64,000 nucleotides of DNA, from assembly GCF_006540305.1 (NCBI RefSeq), contig NZ_BJOR01000001.1, positions 2,294,001 through 2,358,000 on the forward strand, in the 5' to 3' direction. Positions 33,189-42,211 of this stretch are shown here, in pieces. How positions within the stretch are numbered: the stretch's first letter is position 1; every line of letters begins with the position of its first letter. The DNA is from Streptomyces sp. 6-11-2. GTDB lineage: Bacteria; Actinomycetota; Actinomycetes; Streptomycetales; Streptomycetaceae. The translations under genes and the position numbers were made by a program. Below the pieces are notes generated by a model. It was not told where the DNA came from, made no database searches, and saw only the letters and a program-made list of their open reading frames with translations.

Positions 33189-36100
33189 TCGACGATGTGG
33201 CGCCCCTCCGGCCGCGCGCTGCACGACGCTCGGAAGGCGCAGTGCGCGCAGTGCTGCCCGGCCGTCGGCGTGAACCGCTCGTCGAGAACCTTCCCGGCTG
33301 CGGTCGCCAGCAGCTCGCCGGCCCACTCCCCCTCCAGCGGCTCCTGGGTCTGCACCTTGGGCAGGCCGTCGCCGCCGTCCCGTTTGGCCGCGCCCTGGCG
33401 CAGCTGGACCAGCTCGGCGCCGCCCGGCTCGGGACGTATCCCGTCGAAGACCCCGTCGACGGCGCCCTCGCGGACCGCGAGCTGGTAGACGGCGAGCTGC
33501 GGATGACGGGCCACCTCCGCCCCGGTGGGCGCCTGCTTGCCGGTCTTGAAGTCGACGACGTAGGCACGTCCCTCGCCGTCTGTCTCCACCCGGTCCATGG
33601 AGCCGCGGATGCGCACCTGGTAGCCGCCCGCTTCCAGGGTCACGTCGAAGTCGTGCTCGCCGGCCAGCGGGGTGCGGCCGGAGCGCTCCAGGACGTGCCA
33701 GTTCAGGAAACGCTCCAGCGCCACGCGCGCGTGCTCCTTCTCCTGCGCCGACTTCCACGGCGCGTCGAAGGCGAGCGCGTTCCACACCGTCTCCAGGCGT
33801 TCCATGAGAACCGCGAGGTCGGCGGGGCTGCGCCCGGAGGCGACCTCGTCGGCGAGGACGTGCACCACGTTGCCGAAGCCCTGGGCGGCGGTCGCGGGGG
33901 CGTCGGCCTTGACCTCGCGGCTGAGGAACCACTGGAGGGCGCAGGTGTTGGCGAGCTGGTCGAGGGCACTGCCGGACAGCGCCACGGGCTGGTCTCGGTC
34001 GCGCAGCGGCACCTTGCTCTCGGTCGGATCGGCCATGCCCCACCAGCGGTAGGGGTGGGCCGCCGGCACCAGCGGACGGCCCTCGTCGTCGGCGAGCGCG
34101 GCCAGCCGTGCCAGCCGGTGCGCGGCTGCCTGCCTGAGGGTGCCGGAGACGCGCGGGTCGACGGTCGTGGCACGCAGCTCGGCGACGAGTGCCGCCACCG
34201 CCAGCGGGCGGCGCGGGCGGGAGGTGACGTCCCTGGGTTCGACACCGAGTTCCGTGAGGAAGCGGGAGGGCTGGTCGCCGTCGTCCGCGGGGGCCTTCAC
34301 CGCGGTCACCACGAGGCGTTCACGCGCGCGCGTGGCGGCCACGTAGAACAGCCGCCGCTCCTCCGCGAGCAGCGCGCCGGGGGTGAGCGGGGCGGCGAGT
34401 CCGTCGCGGCCGATGCGGTCGGCCTCCAGCAGGGAGCCGCGCCGCCGCAGGTCCGGCCACAGACCCTCCTGGACGCCGGCGACGACGACCAGGCGCCACT
34501 GCAGGCCCTTGGAGCGGTGCGCCGTCATCAGCCGCACGGCGTCGGGACGCACGGCGCGCCGGGTGAGTGTGTCGGCGGCGATGTCCTCGGCCTCGACCTC
34601 GGCGAGGAAGTTCAGGGCGCCCAGGCCGCCGGTGCGCTCCTCCGCGCGGGCGGCGGTCGCGAACAGCGCGCACACGGCGTCGAGGTCGCGGTCCGCGTTG
34701 CGGCCCGCCGCGCCGCCGCGCCGGGCCGCCCGCTCCAGGCGGGAGGGCCACGGTGTGCCGTCCCACAGGTCCCACAGCGCCTCCTCGGCGGTCCCTCCGC
34801 CCGCCAGTCGCTCCCGTGCCTTCCTGAGCAGCGCGCCCAGGCGCTGCGCGCCACGCGCGTACGTGGGGTCGTGAGCGACCAGGCGCTCGGGTTCCGCGAG
34901 CGCCCTCGCGAGCAGCTGGTCCGAGGGCGGGGGCACCGGGTTGCCTGCGGCGCGTTCCTCCTCGCGCAGGGCACGGCCCAGGCGGCGCAGGTCGGCGGCG
35001 TCCATGCCGGCCAGCGGCGAGGCGAGCAGGGTGAGCGCGGTCTCGGTGTCCAGCCAGCAGGAGTCCGCCTCCGGATCCGCCTCGGGCCGCCCGGAGGCCT
35101 GCGCCACGGCGGCCGACTCCCCGGTGACGGCGGTCTCCTCCCCGGTGAGGACGGCCTGTTCCAGGCTGCCGGCAGCCTGCTCCTCGGTACCTGCGGCCGA
35201 CACCCTGGCACTGGCCGCCTGCGCCTCAGTGCTTGCGGCCGGCCCCTCGACGCCGCCCACTGCCACCTGCTCCTCGACGACCCCTTCCCCCGCTTCCCCC
35301 GCCTCCTCCGAGCGCCGCACCGTCTCCGCGGTCGCCACCGCCCGCAGCGCCGTCAGCAGAGACGCCACCGCCGGCTCGTGGCGCAGCGGCAGGTCGTCAC
35401 CGTCGACGTCCAGGGACACTCCGGCTGCCGTCAGGGCGCGGCGCAGGCCCGGGAGGGAGCGGGCGCCGGCGCGCACCAGGACGGCCATCTCGCTCCACGG
35501 GACGCCGTCCTCCAGGTGCGCCCGGCGCAGGATGTCGGCGATGTTGTCCACCTCGGTGCCCGCCGTCGGATACGTGTGGACCTCGACGCGGCCGCCGTCG
35601 CGCACCGGGGTGAGCTCCCGGTGGGCGCGGACCTTGTCGGCGGGCAGGCGGGTGAGCGGCATCCGCCGGGTCAGCAGCCGGGTCGCGGCCAGCAGGGCGG
35701 CGCCCGAGCGCCGGGAGGTGCGCAGGACCCGCACGGGCGCGGGAGCGCCGTCCGCGCGCGGGAATGTCTGCGGGAACTGCAGGATGCCGTTCACGTCCGC
35801 GCCCCGGAACGCGTAGATCGACTGGTCGGGGTCGCCGAAGGCGAGCAGGGTGCGGCCGTCCCCGGCCAGCGCGCGCAGCAGCCGTACCTGGGCGGGATCG
35901 GTGTCCTGGTACTCGTCGACGTAGACCACGTCGTACCGCGCGGCGAGCCGTTCGGCGACCTCGGGGCGGCGGGCGAGGAGCACCGCGCGGTGGACCAGTT
36001 CGGCGTAGTCGAGGACGCCCCGCAGGTCGAGGACGTCGAGGTACTCGGCGAGGAAGGCGGCCGCGGCCTGCCAGTCGGGGCGGCCGATACGTCGGGCGAA

Positions 36101-36715
36101 GTCGGCCAGGGCCTCGGGGCCGAGGCCCAGCTCGCGGCTGCGGGCGAGGACCGCGCGGACCTCGTCGGCGAAGCCGCGGGTGGTCAGACAGGCGCGCAGC
36201 TCGTCCGGCCAGCGCACGTGCGCCAGGCCCAGCCGCTCCAGGTCGACCTGGCCGGCCAGCAGCGAGCGGACGGCCACGTCCTGCTCGGGTCCGGACAGCA
36301 GCCGCAGCGGCTCGACGAACAGTTCGCCGGCCTGGTGGGCGCGGACCAGGGCGTAGCAGAACGAGTGGAAGGTGGTCGCCTGCGGGACGTGGGCCGCGCC
36401 GGTGCGAAGTGCCATGCGGTCGCGCAGGTCGACGGCGGCCCTGCGACTGAAGGTCAGCACCAGGATCCGCTCGGGGTCCTGGCCGCGGGCGATCCGGGCG
36501 GCCACGGACTCGACCAGCGTGGTGGTCTTGCCGGTGCCCGGACCTGCGAGGACGAGCAGCGGACCGGTCCGGTGGTCAACCACGGAGCGCTGTGCGGCGT
36601 CCAGACGAGGGGGATCCGGTCTGGTCGGCGGGGTACGCACCAGTCGGTAGGCGCCACGGTCCCCCTGCCGCACCCGGGGGTGCGGCAGGCGCCTGGTGGA
36701 GGAAGAGGAGCTCAC
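33185..36715 (-). CDS. adnA: AdnA-like UvrD/REP helicase-nuclease
   Basis: About 1176 aa. The motor domain has LLVLAGPGTGKTTTLVES (about residue 52), VVYVDEYQDTDPAQ and QSIYAFRGADV; the C-terminal PD-(D/E)XK nuclease has FGNVVHVLADE, GSMDRVETDGEG and YVVDFKTGKQAP. An Fe-S-type cysteine set is visible: one Cys in NTCALQWFLS, then HCAHCAFRASC at the end. About residues 465-555 form an Ala/Glu/Val low-complexity insert (EEAGEAGEGVVEEQVAVGG and beyond), likely a strain-variable linker. First gene of the adnA-adnB-M20 set. GTG at 36715 is the most distal start; internal starts near DPPRLDAAQ are possible. Confidence 0.9.
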   Translation of the reverse strand: MSSSSSTRRLPHPRVRQGDRGAYRLVRTPPTRPDPPRLDAAQRSVVDHRTGPLLVLAGPGTGKTTTLVESVAARIARGQDPERILVLTFSRRAAVDLRDRMALRTGAAHVPQATTFHSFCYALVRAHQAGELFVEPLRLLSGPEQDVAVRSLLAGQVDLERLGLAHVRWPDELRACLTTRGFADEVRAVLARSRELGLGPEALADFARRIGRPDWQAAAAFLAEYLDVLDLRGVLDYAELVHRAVLLARRPEVAERLAARYDVVYVDEYQDTDPAQVRLLRALAGDGRTLLAFGDPDQSIYAFRGADVNGILQFPQTFPRADGAPAPVRVLRTSRRSGAALLAATRLLTRRMPLTRLPADKVRAHRELTPVRDGGRVEVHTYPTAGTEVDNIADILRRAHLEDGVPWSEMAVLVRAGARSLPGLRRALTAAGVSLDVDGDDLPLRHEPAVASLLTALRAVATAETVRRSEEAGEAGEGVVEEQVAVGGVEGPAASTEAQAASARVSAAGTEEQAAGSLEQAVLTGEETAVTGESAAVAQASGRPEADPEADSCWLDTETALTLLASPLAGMDAADLRRLGRALREEERAAGNPVPPPSDQLLARALAEPERLVAHDPTYARGAQRLGALLRKARERLAGGGTAEEALWDLWDGTPWPSRLERAARRGGAAGRNADRDLDAVCALFATAARAEERTGGLGALNFLAEVEAEDIAADTLTRRAVRPDAVRLMTAHRSKGLQWRLVVVAGVQEGLWPDLRRRGSLLEADRIGRDGLAAPLTPGALLAEERRLFYVAATRARERLVVTAVKAPADDGDQPSRFLTELGVEPRDVTSRPRRPLAVAALVAELRATTVDPRVSGTLRQAAAHRLARLAALADDEGRPLVPAAHPYRWWGMADPTESKVPLRDRDQPVALSGSALDQLANTCALQWFLSREVKADAPATAAQGFGNVVHVLADEVASGRSPADLAVLMERLETVWNALAFDAPWKSAQEKEHARVALERFLNWHVLERSGRTPLAGEHDFDVTLEAGGYQVRIRGSMDRVETDGEGRAYVVDFKTGKQAPTGAEVARHPQLAVYQLAVREGAVDGVFDGIRPEPGGAELVQLRQGAAKRDGGDGLPKVQTQEPLEGEWAGELLATAAGKVLDERFTPTAGQHCAHCAFRASCSARPEGRHIVE

Positions 36716-37027
36716 GTGGTTCGCCGGTCCTGGTGGGTGTGCTGGGCTCTGTCACGGCCGGCGCGAAGCGCCGTCGTCGCGGGGACGGACGGCCCGAGGG
36801 GTGGGACGGTGGCCGCTGGGGTGAGGGGGACACGCGGAGCCGACGCTACGCCGCCGCCGGGCGCGGAAGGAGGGCTTCGCCTTCTTCCCCTGCTTCTCCC
36901 GGTCCTCCCTCGGCACCGCCGTCACGTGTGTCCCTCGAACCACGAACGTACGGCATGCCACGAACGTGCCTCGTTTCCCCCGTACGGGCCATGGGCTCCC
37001 CACGACCCCCTCGAATGGCGGAAGCTG
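36716..37027. other. 312-bp region with no gene, upstream of adnA
   Basis: GC-rich, no credible ORF on either strand. It must carry the adnAB promoter, but I see no clear -10/-35 pair. CGTACGG/CCGTACG-type short palindromes near 36950-36990 are the only structure. Confidence 0.5.
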
Positions 37028-37414
37028 TCAGGTGTGACCCTGCGCACGTTCGCCGCCGTCCCACCGGGCCCGTCTCATGTCGAGGCGGGGCAGGTGGCCC
37101 TCGGCCGCCCTGCTCGCCTCCTTCAGGGGTGTGCCCTCCGAGCGGTAGTGGGCGAGAGCGCGCAGCTCGTGGCCGGGGAGCAGGACCCCGTCGGCGCGTA
37201 CCACCCGCCACCACGGGACGGCGCCGCCGTAGAGGGCCATCACGCGGCCCACCTGGCGGGGGCCTCCCCGCTCCAGCCATTCGGCGACGTCGCCGTACGT
37301 CATGACGCACCCGGGCGGGATCATCTCGGCGACCTCCAGGACCCGCTCGGCGTACTCGGGCAGCGCGTCGGGGTGCTCGGGGCGGCCGTCGTCCGGAGGG
37401 CTCACTTCGCTCAT
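37028..37414 (-). CDS. Alkyltransferase-like protein (ATL; MGMT-family, no acceptor Cys)
   Basis: 128 aa with the MGMT C-terminal domain: RVLEVAEMIPPGCVMTYGDVA (helix-turn-helix entry), GGPRQVGRVMALYGGAVPWW and RVVRADGVLLPG. The alkyl-acceptor motif PCHRV reads PWWRV, so the Cys is absent; such ATL proteins bind O6-alkylguanine and hand it to nucleotide excision repair rather than reversing it. ATG at 37414 follows AGGATGGGACGG; ATG at 37423 is also open. It lies 312 bp upstream of adnA on the same strand; a similar protein stands near adnA in mycobacteria (Rv3204, from memory). Confidence 0.88.
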   Translation of the reverse strand: MSEVSPPDDGRPEHPDALPEYAERVLEVAEMIPPGCVMTYGDVAEWLERGGPRQVGRVMALYGGAVPWWRVVRADGVLLPGHELRALAHYRSEGTPLKEASRAAEGHLPRLDMRRARWDGGERAQGHT

Positions 37415-37600
37415 CCGTCCCATCCTGCCCCACCCCACCGACAGCGGACCGCGCCGCGTCCGGGGCGTGGCCCTCGCTCCCGGGCGGTGCCTCGGGCAGA
37501 CTGTGCGGCCCCGCATATGCACCCTGATGCCCCTGTGTGCCGGTGGGACGTGCCACCATCGTGCGGGCGGTGACCGGTGATACGAGACCAAGAAGAGACC

Positions 37601-40444
37601 ATGAAGCAGCAGGGCGTGCATCCCGATGACGCGGAGGGCACCTCTGGAGTTTCCTCGCGCCCCGGCACCGGCGGCACGGACGCCCAGAGGGCGGGGGGCC
37701 CGGGCTCTCCGAAGACCGGCGGCACGGACGCTCCGAAGGCGGGCAGGAAGCCCGCGGAGGAGGACGTCGTGACGCACGCCGACGAACTCGAGGGCGACGA
37801 GCCGTTGCTCCCCGCGCGCGTGCACCGTCCCTCGGACCTGATGCGGCTGCTGGTGGGCGTGCTCGCCATCGTCGTACTGCTGGCGATCGCCGGGTTCGCA
37901 CACGGCACCACCTCGGGCCTCGAACAGGACATCAACAAGGGCACCGGTCAGGCCCCCGACCTGCTCATCAAGATCGCCGGGCTGGCGTCCAGCATCGCGA
38001 TCCTGCTGGTCCCGGTCGCCTTCGCGATCGAGCGGCTGATCAAACGGGACGGACTGCGGATCGCCGACGGCGTGCTCGCGGCCGTCCTCGCGCACGGGGT
38101 GACGCTCGCCACCGACCTGTGGGTCGCCAAGGGCGCCCCGCACTCGATCCAGGACGCGCTCACCCAGCCCTCCCCCGGCAACGTCCACGCGCTCACCGAT
38201 CCGGTGCACGGCTACCTCGCCCCCGTCATCGCGTACATGACGGCGGTCGGCATGTCCCGCCGGCCACGCTGGCGCGCGGTGCTGTGGATCGTGCTGCTGC
38301 TCGACGCCTTCTCGATGCTGGTCACCGGGTACACCACGCCGTTCTCGATCATCCTGACGGTGCTGATCGGCTGGACCGTCGCCTACGGCACCCTGTACGC
38401 GGTCGGCTCACCGAACGTCCGCCCCACGGGACGGACCCTGGTGGCGGGCCTGCGGACCGTCGGCTTCCACCCGGTCAGCGCGGCCCGCGAGGAGGCGGCC
38501 GAGTCCGCGGACATCGGCGACCGCGGCCGGCGCTACTTCGTCACCCTGGAGGACGGACCACCACTGGACGTCACGGTCGTCGACCGCGAGCAGCAGGCAC
38601 AGGGCTTCTTCTACCGCGTGTGGCGCAACCTCACGCTGCGTGGTTTCGCCACCCGCCGCAGCCTGCAGTCGCTGCGCCAGGCCCTGGAGCAGGAAGCCCT
38701 TCTCGCCTACGCGGCCATCGCGGCCGGCGCCAACGCGCCCAAGCTCATCGCGACCTCCGAGCTCGGCCCCGACGCCGTGATGCTCGTCTACGAGCACACC
38801 GGCGGGCGCACGCTCGACTCGCTGGCGGACGAGGAGATCACCGACGAGCTGCTGCACCACACCTGGCAGCAGGTGCGGGCGTTGCAGTCACGGCGCATCG
38901 CGCACCGCAGGCTGGCCGGTGACGCGATCCTGGTGGATCGTTCCCGCAAGGTGATCCTCACCGATCTGCGCGGCGGCGAGATCGCGGCCGGTGATCTGCT
39001 GCTGCGCATGGACATCGCCCAACTGCTGACGACGCTCGGCCTGCGGGTGGGCGCGGAGCGCTCCGTGGCCTCCGCGGTCGGCGTCCTGGGACCCGACGCG
39101 GTCGCCGACTGTCTGCCCATGCTCCAGCCCATCGCTCTGACGCGCTCCACGCGCGCGACGTTGCGCAGGCTGGCCCGGGAGCGGGCGCAGCGGGAACGCG
39201 AGGCGGTGCTCGAGGCGTCCCGGCAGGCCAAGCAGGCCCGCCTGGAGCAGGCCGCCCAGGACAGTGGTGACACCGGTCCGGCCGCCCTGGAAAAACCAGA
39301 AAAACCCGAGAAGCCGGAAAAAGCGGGGAAGCTGGAAAAGCCGGAGAGGCCCGACAAGAAGGACAAGAAGGCCGAGCGTGCCGAGGCACGGGCGGAGAAG
39401 CGGGCCATCGGCGAGGCACTGGAAGAAGCCCGCGAAGAGGATCTGCTCACCCAGATCCGCCACCAGGTGCTGCGGATCAGGCCGCAGGCGCCGGTCGAGC
39501 CGGCCCGGCTGGAGCGGGTCCGGCCCCGCACACTGATGAGTTTCATCGCGGGTGCCATCGGCGCCTACTACCTGCTGACCCAGCTCACGCACATCGAGTT
39601 CGGCACACTCTTCGCCCACGCCCAGTGGGGCTGGGTGATCGCGGCGGTGCTCTTCTCGGCGCTCAGCTATGTCGCCGCCGCCATGGCGCTGCTGGGCTTC
39701 GTACCGGAACGCGTCCCGTTCGTACGGACGGTGGCGGCGCAGGTCGCCGGCTCGTTCGTGAAGATCGTGGCACCGGCCGCGGTCGGCGGCGTGGCCCTGA
39801 ACACGCGCTTCCTGCAACGCGCGGGCGTGCGCCCCGGTCTCGCGGTGGCCAGTGTCGGCGCCTCGCAGCTGTTCGGGCTCGGCTGCCACATCCTGATGCT
39901 GCTGTCCTTCGGTTATCTGACCGGCACCGAGAAGACGCCGTCCCTGTCACCGTCCCGGACGGTCATCGCGGGCCTGCTGACGGTCGCGGTGCTCGTACTG
40001 GTGGTCACCTCGGTGCCGTTCCTGCGGAAGTTCGTCGTCACGCGCGTGCGTTCGCTCTTCGCGGGTGTCGTGCCGCGCATGCTGGACGTACTCCAGCGAC
40101 CGCAGAAGCTGGTCACCGGCATCGGCGGCATGCTGCTGCTGACGTTCTGCTTCGTGATGTGCCTGGACGCCTCGATCCGGGCCTTCGGCGACCAGTCGAC
40201 CTCGCTCAGCATCGCCAGCGTCGCCGTCGTCTTCCTCGCCGGCAACGCGCTCGGCTCGGCCGCCCCGACCCCGGGCGGCGTGGGCGCGGTCGAGGCCACC
40301 CTCACCGTCGGCCTGATCGCGGTGGGCCTGCCGAAGGAAGTGGCCGCGCCCGCAGTGCTGATGTTCCGGCTGCTGACGCTGTGGCTGCCGGTCCTGCCCG
40401 GTTGGCTGGCCTTCAACCACCTGACCCGCAAAGGCGCCCTGTAG
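37601..40444 (+). CDS. Membrane protein with pseudokinase-like segment and LPG-synthase/flippase-type domain
   Basis: 947 aa. A disordered N terminus (about 75 residues) is followed by six membrane helices (about 85-285). A cytoplasmic kinase-like segment (about 310-540) has IAHRRLAGDAILVDRS and VILTDLRGGEI in the positions of HRDLKxxNILVD and DFG. A basic Lys/Glu/Pro linker (EKPEKPEKPEKAGKLEKPER) leads to a UPF0104/LPG_synthase_TM domain (about 640-947; VAPAAVGGVALNTRFLQRAG, APTPGGVGAVEATLT). The HRD aspartate is replaced by Arg. It probably moves or flips a lipid; the substrate is unknown. ATG at 37601 has AAGAAGAG. Confidence 0.85.
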   Translation: MKQQGVHPDDAEGTSGVSSRPGTGGTDAQRAGGPGSPKTGGTDAPKAGRKPAEEDVVTHADELEGDEPLLPARVHRPSDLMRLLVGVLAIVVLLAIAGFAHGTTSGLEQDINKGTGQAPDLLIKIAGLASSIAILLVPVAFAIERLIKRDGLRIADGVLAAVLAHGVTLATDLWVAKGAPHSIQDALTQPSPGNVHALTDPVHGYLAPVIAYMTAVGMSRRPRWRAVLWIVLLLDAFSMLVTGYTTPFSIILTVLIGWTVAYGTLYAVGSPNVRPTGRTLVAGLRTVGFHPVSAAREEAAESADIGDRGRRYFVTLEDGPPLDVTVVDREQQAQGFFYRVWRNLTLRGFATRRSLQSLRQALEQEALLAYAAIAAGANAPKLIATSELGPDAVMLVYEHTGGRTLDSLADEEITDELLHHTWQQVRALQSRRIAHRRLAGDAILVDRSRKVILTDLRGGEIAAGDLLLRMDIAQLLTTLGLRVGAERSVASAVGVLGPDAVADCLPMLQPIALTRSTRATLRRLARERAQREREAVLEASRQAKQARLEQAAQDSGDTGPAALEKPEKPEKPEKAGKLEKPERPDKKDKKAERAEARAEKRAIGEALEEAREEDLLTQIRHQVLRIRPQAPVEPARLERVRPRTLMSFIAGAIGAYYLLTQLTHIEFGTLFAHAQWGWVIAAVLFSALSYVAAAMALLGFVPERVPFVRTVAAQVAGSFVKIVAPAAVGGVALNTRFLQRAGVRPGLAVASVGASQLFGLGCHILMLLSFGYLTGTEKTPSLSPSRTVIAGLLTVAVLVLVVTSVPFLRKFVVTRVRSLFAGVVPRMLDVLQRPQKLVTGIGGMLLLTFCFVMCLDASIRAFGDQSTSLSIASVAVVFLAGNALGSAAPTPGGVGAVEATLTVGLIAVGLPKEVAAPAVLMFRLLTLWLPVLPGWLAFNHLTRKGAL

Positions 40445-40517
40445 ACACGGCGGTCGCGCGTACTCCGAACGGCCCGCGTCCCGCGCGGGAGGCCGCCGGC
40501 GGCGTGAGGATGGGGGC

Positions 40518-42059
40518 ATGCACAAGCGCCACGGGCTGCGCGCCGCCGCCCTGACCACGACCACCGTCCTGCTGAGCGCCCTGACGGCGGGCTGCGGCGG
40601 GCTCTCCGTCGGCGGGGGTTCGACGGACCCGGGGCTGGACTGGAAGGACTGCCCGGCGCCGTCCGCGTCGGAGGGCGGCGGGGCGGCACCCTCGCCGCCG
40701 CCCAACGGTGGCAAGTGGCAGTGCGCCACCATGAAGGCGCCGCTGGACTGGAGCAAGCCCCAGGGCAAAACGATCGACGTCGCGCTGATCCGGGAGAAGG
40801 CGACCGGGCCCGGCAAGCGCATCGGCTCACTGCTCTTCAACTTCGGCGGCCCGGGCGGCTCCGGCGTCACCACGCTGCCCGCGATCGCCCAGGACTACAC
40901 CAAGCTGCGCACCCGCTACGACCTGGTGAGCTTCGACCCGCGCGGGGTGGGGCGCAGCGCCGGTGTGAAATGCAAGACCGACGCACAGCTCGACCAGTAC
41001 TTCCAGCAGGACGTGGTACCGCAAACCGCCGCCGAACGTGCCACGTTCGTGAACAACACCAAGCAGTTCAACGCCGCCTGCGAGAAGAACTCCGGGAAGA
41101 TCCTGCCGCATGTGCGCACCACCGACGCCGCCCGCGACATGGACCTGATCCGCCAGGTACTCGGCGACTCCAAGCTGCACTACTTCGGGATCTCCTACGG
41201 CACCGAACTCGGCGGCGTGTACGCACATCTGTTCCCCAAGCACGTGGGGCGCGCGGTCTTCGACGCGGTAGTCGACCCCACCAAGACCCCCGAGCAGACC
41301 TCGCTCGGCCAGGCCAAGGGCTTCCAGCTCGCCCTCGACAACTTCGCGAAGGACTGCGCCTCGAAGGGCACCAAGTGCCCGATCGGCAGCAGCGTCCGGA
41401 ACGTCGAGGACCGCATCGCCGCTCTGCTCAAAAAGCTCGACACCAATCCGCTCCCCGGCATCTTCCCGCGCCGGCTGACCCGGTCCGCCGCGACCAACGG
41501 CATCGCCCAGGCCCTGTACTCCAAGGAGCTCTGGGCCCCGCTCACCGAAGGGCTCCAGCGGGCCTACGCCGGCGACGGCCAGATCCTGATGCTGCTGTCC
41601 GACGCGATGAACGGCCGCAACACCAACGGCGAGTACAGCAACCTCGCCGCCGCGAACACCGCCATCAACTGCGCCGACCAGAAGCAGCGGTACACCCCCG
41701 CCTTCGTGGAGCAGAAACTGCCCGAGTTCCGGGTCGCCTCGCCCGTGTTCGGGGACTTCCTGGCCTGGGGCGTGCTCAGCTGCACCCAATGGGCAGTACC
41801 TGGTGCTGCCGCCCACGCCGACGTGAGCGCACCGGGTTCGGCGCCGATCCTCGTGGTGGGCAACACCGGCGACCCGGCGACTCCGTACGGGGGCGCCAAG
41901 AGGATGGCGAACGCGCTGGGCAAGGGTGTCGGGGTCGAACTCACCTGGCAGGGCCAGGGACACGGCGCGTACAACAGCAAGAACCCGTGCGTGCAGAACG
42001 CGGTGAACAGCTATCTGCTCGACGGAAAGGTGCCACCGGCCGGGACGGTCTGCGCTTAG
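40518..42059 (+). CDS. Secreted lipoprotein tripeptidyl aminopeptidase, S33 family (SlpD/SlpE-like)
   Basis: 513 aa. A lipoprotein signal with lipobox LTAGC (Cys at about residue 29) anchors it outside. Alpha/beta-hydrolase motifs: oxyanion FNFGGPGGSG, nucleophile FGISYGTELGG (Ser about 225), Asp in VVGNTGDPATPYGG, His in GQGHGAYNSKN. It matches the Streptomyces SlpD/SlpE/Tap peptidases, which remove N-terminal tripeptides from extracellular peptides. Cys residues in the mature part suggest disulfides (CKTD, CEKNSG, CADQ, CTQW). ATG at 40518 has GAGGATGGGGG. The paralogous gene follows 150 bp downstream. Confidence 0.9.
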   Translation: MHKRHGLRAAALTTTTVLLSALTAGCGGLSVGGGSTDPGLDWKDCPAPSASEGGGAAPSPPPNGGKWQCATMKAPLDWSKPQGKTIDVALIREKATGPGKRIGSLLFNFGGPGGSGVTTLPAIAQDYTKLRTRYDLVSFDPRGVGRSAGVKCKTDAQLDQYFQQDVVPQTAAERATFVNNTKQFNAACEKNSGKILPHVRTTDAARDMDLIRQVLGDSKLHYFGISYGTELGGVYAHLFPKHVGRAVFDAVVDPTKTPEQTSLGQAKGFQLALDNFAKDCASKGTKCPIGSSVRNVEDRIAALLKKLDTNPLPGIFPRRLTRSAATNGIAQALYSKELWAPLTEGLQRAYAGDGQILMLLSDAMNGRNTNGEYSNLAAANTAINCADQKQRYTPAFVEQKLPEFRVASPVFGDFLAWGVLSCTQWAVPGAAAHADVSAPGSAPILVVGNTGDPATPYGGAKRMANALGKGVGVELTWQGQGHGAYNSKNPCVQNAVNSYLLDGKVPPAGTVCA

Positions 42060-42211
42060 CCGGGCGAAGGGCCGCGACCTCCCCACCTCACACGAAAAAT
42101 AGCAGGTCAGAGGGTTATCCACAGGCTCCCACGGGAGTGATGGGATCCGCCTACCATGGCCTGAACACTCCCCTCGGCCGATCCGCGGGGAGCCTGTGAG
42201 GGGGGAAGCAC
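42060..42211 (+). promoter_or_regulatory. Intergenic region with DnaA-box-like 9-mer
   Basis: TTATCCACA at 42115-42123 matches the general DnaA consensus. The bases before it (ACGAAAAATAG, 42093-42103) are strikingly AT-rich. A promoter for the second peptidase is expected here, but a clear -35/-10 pair cannot be fixed. Confidence 0.4.
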
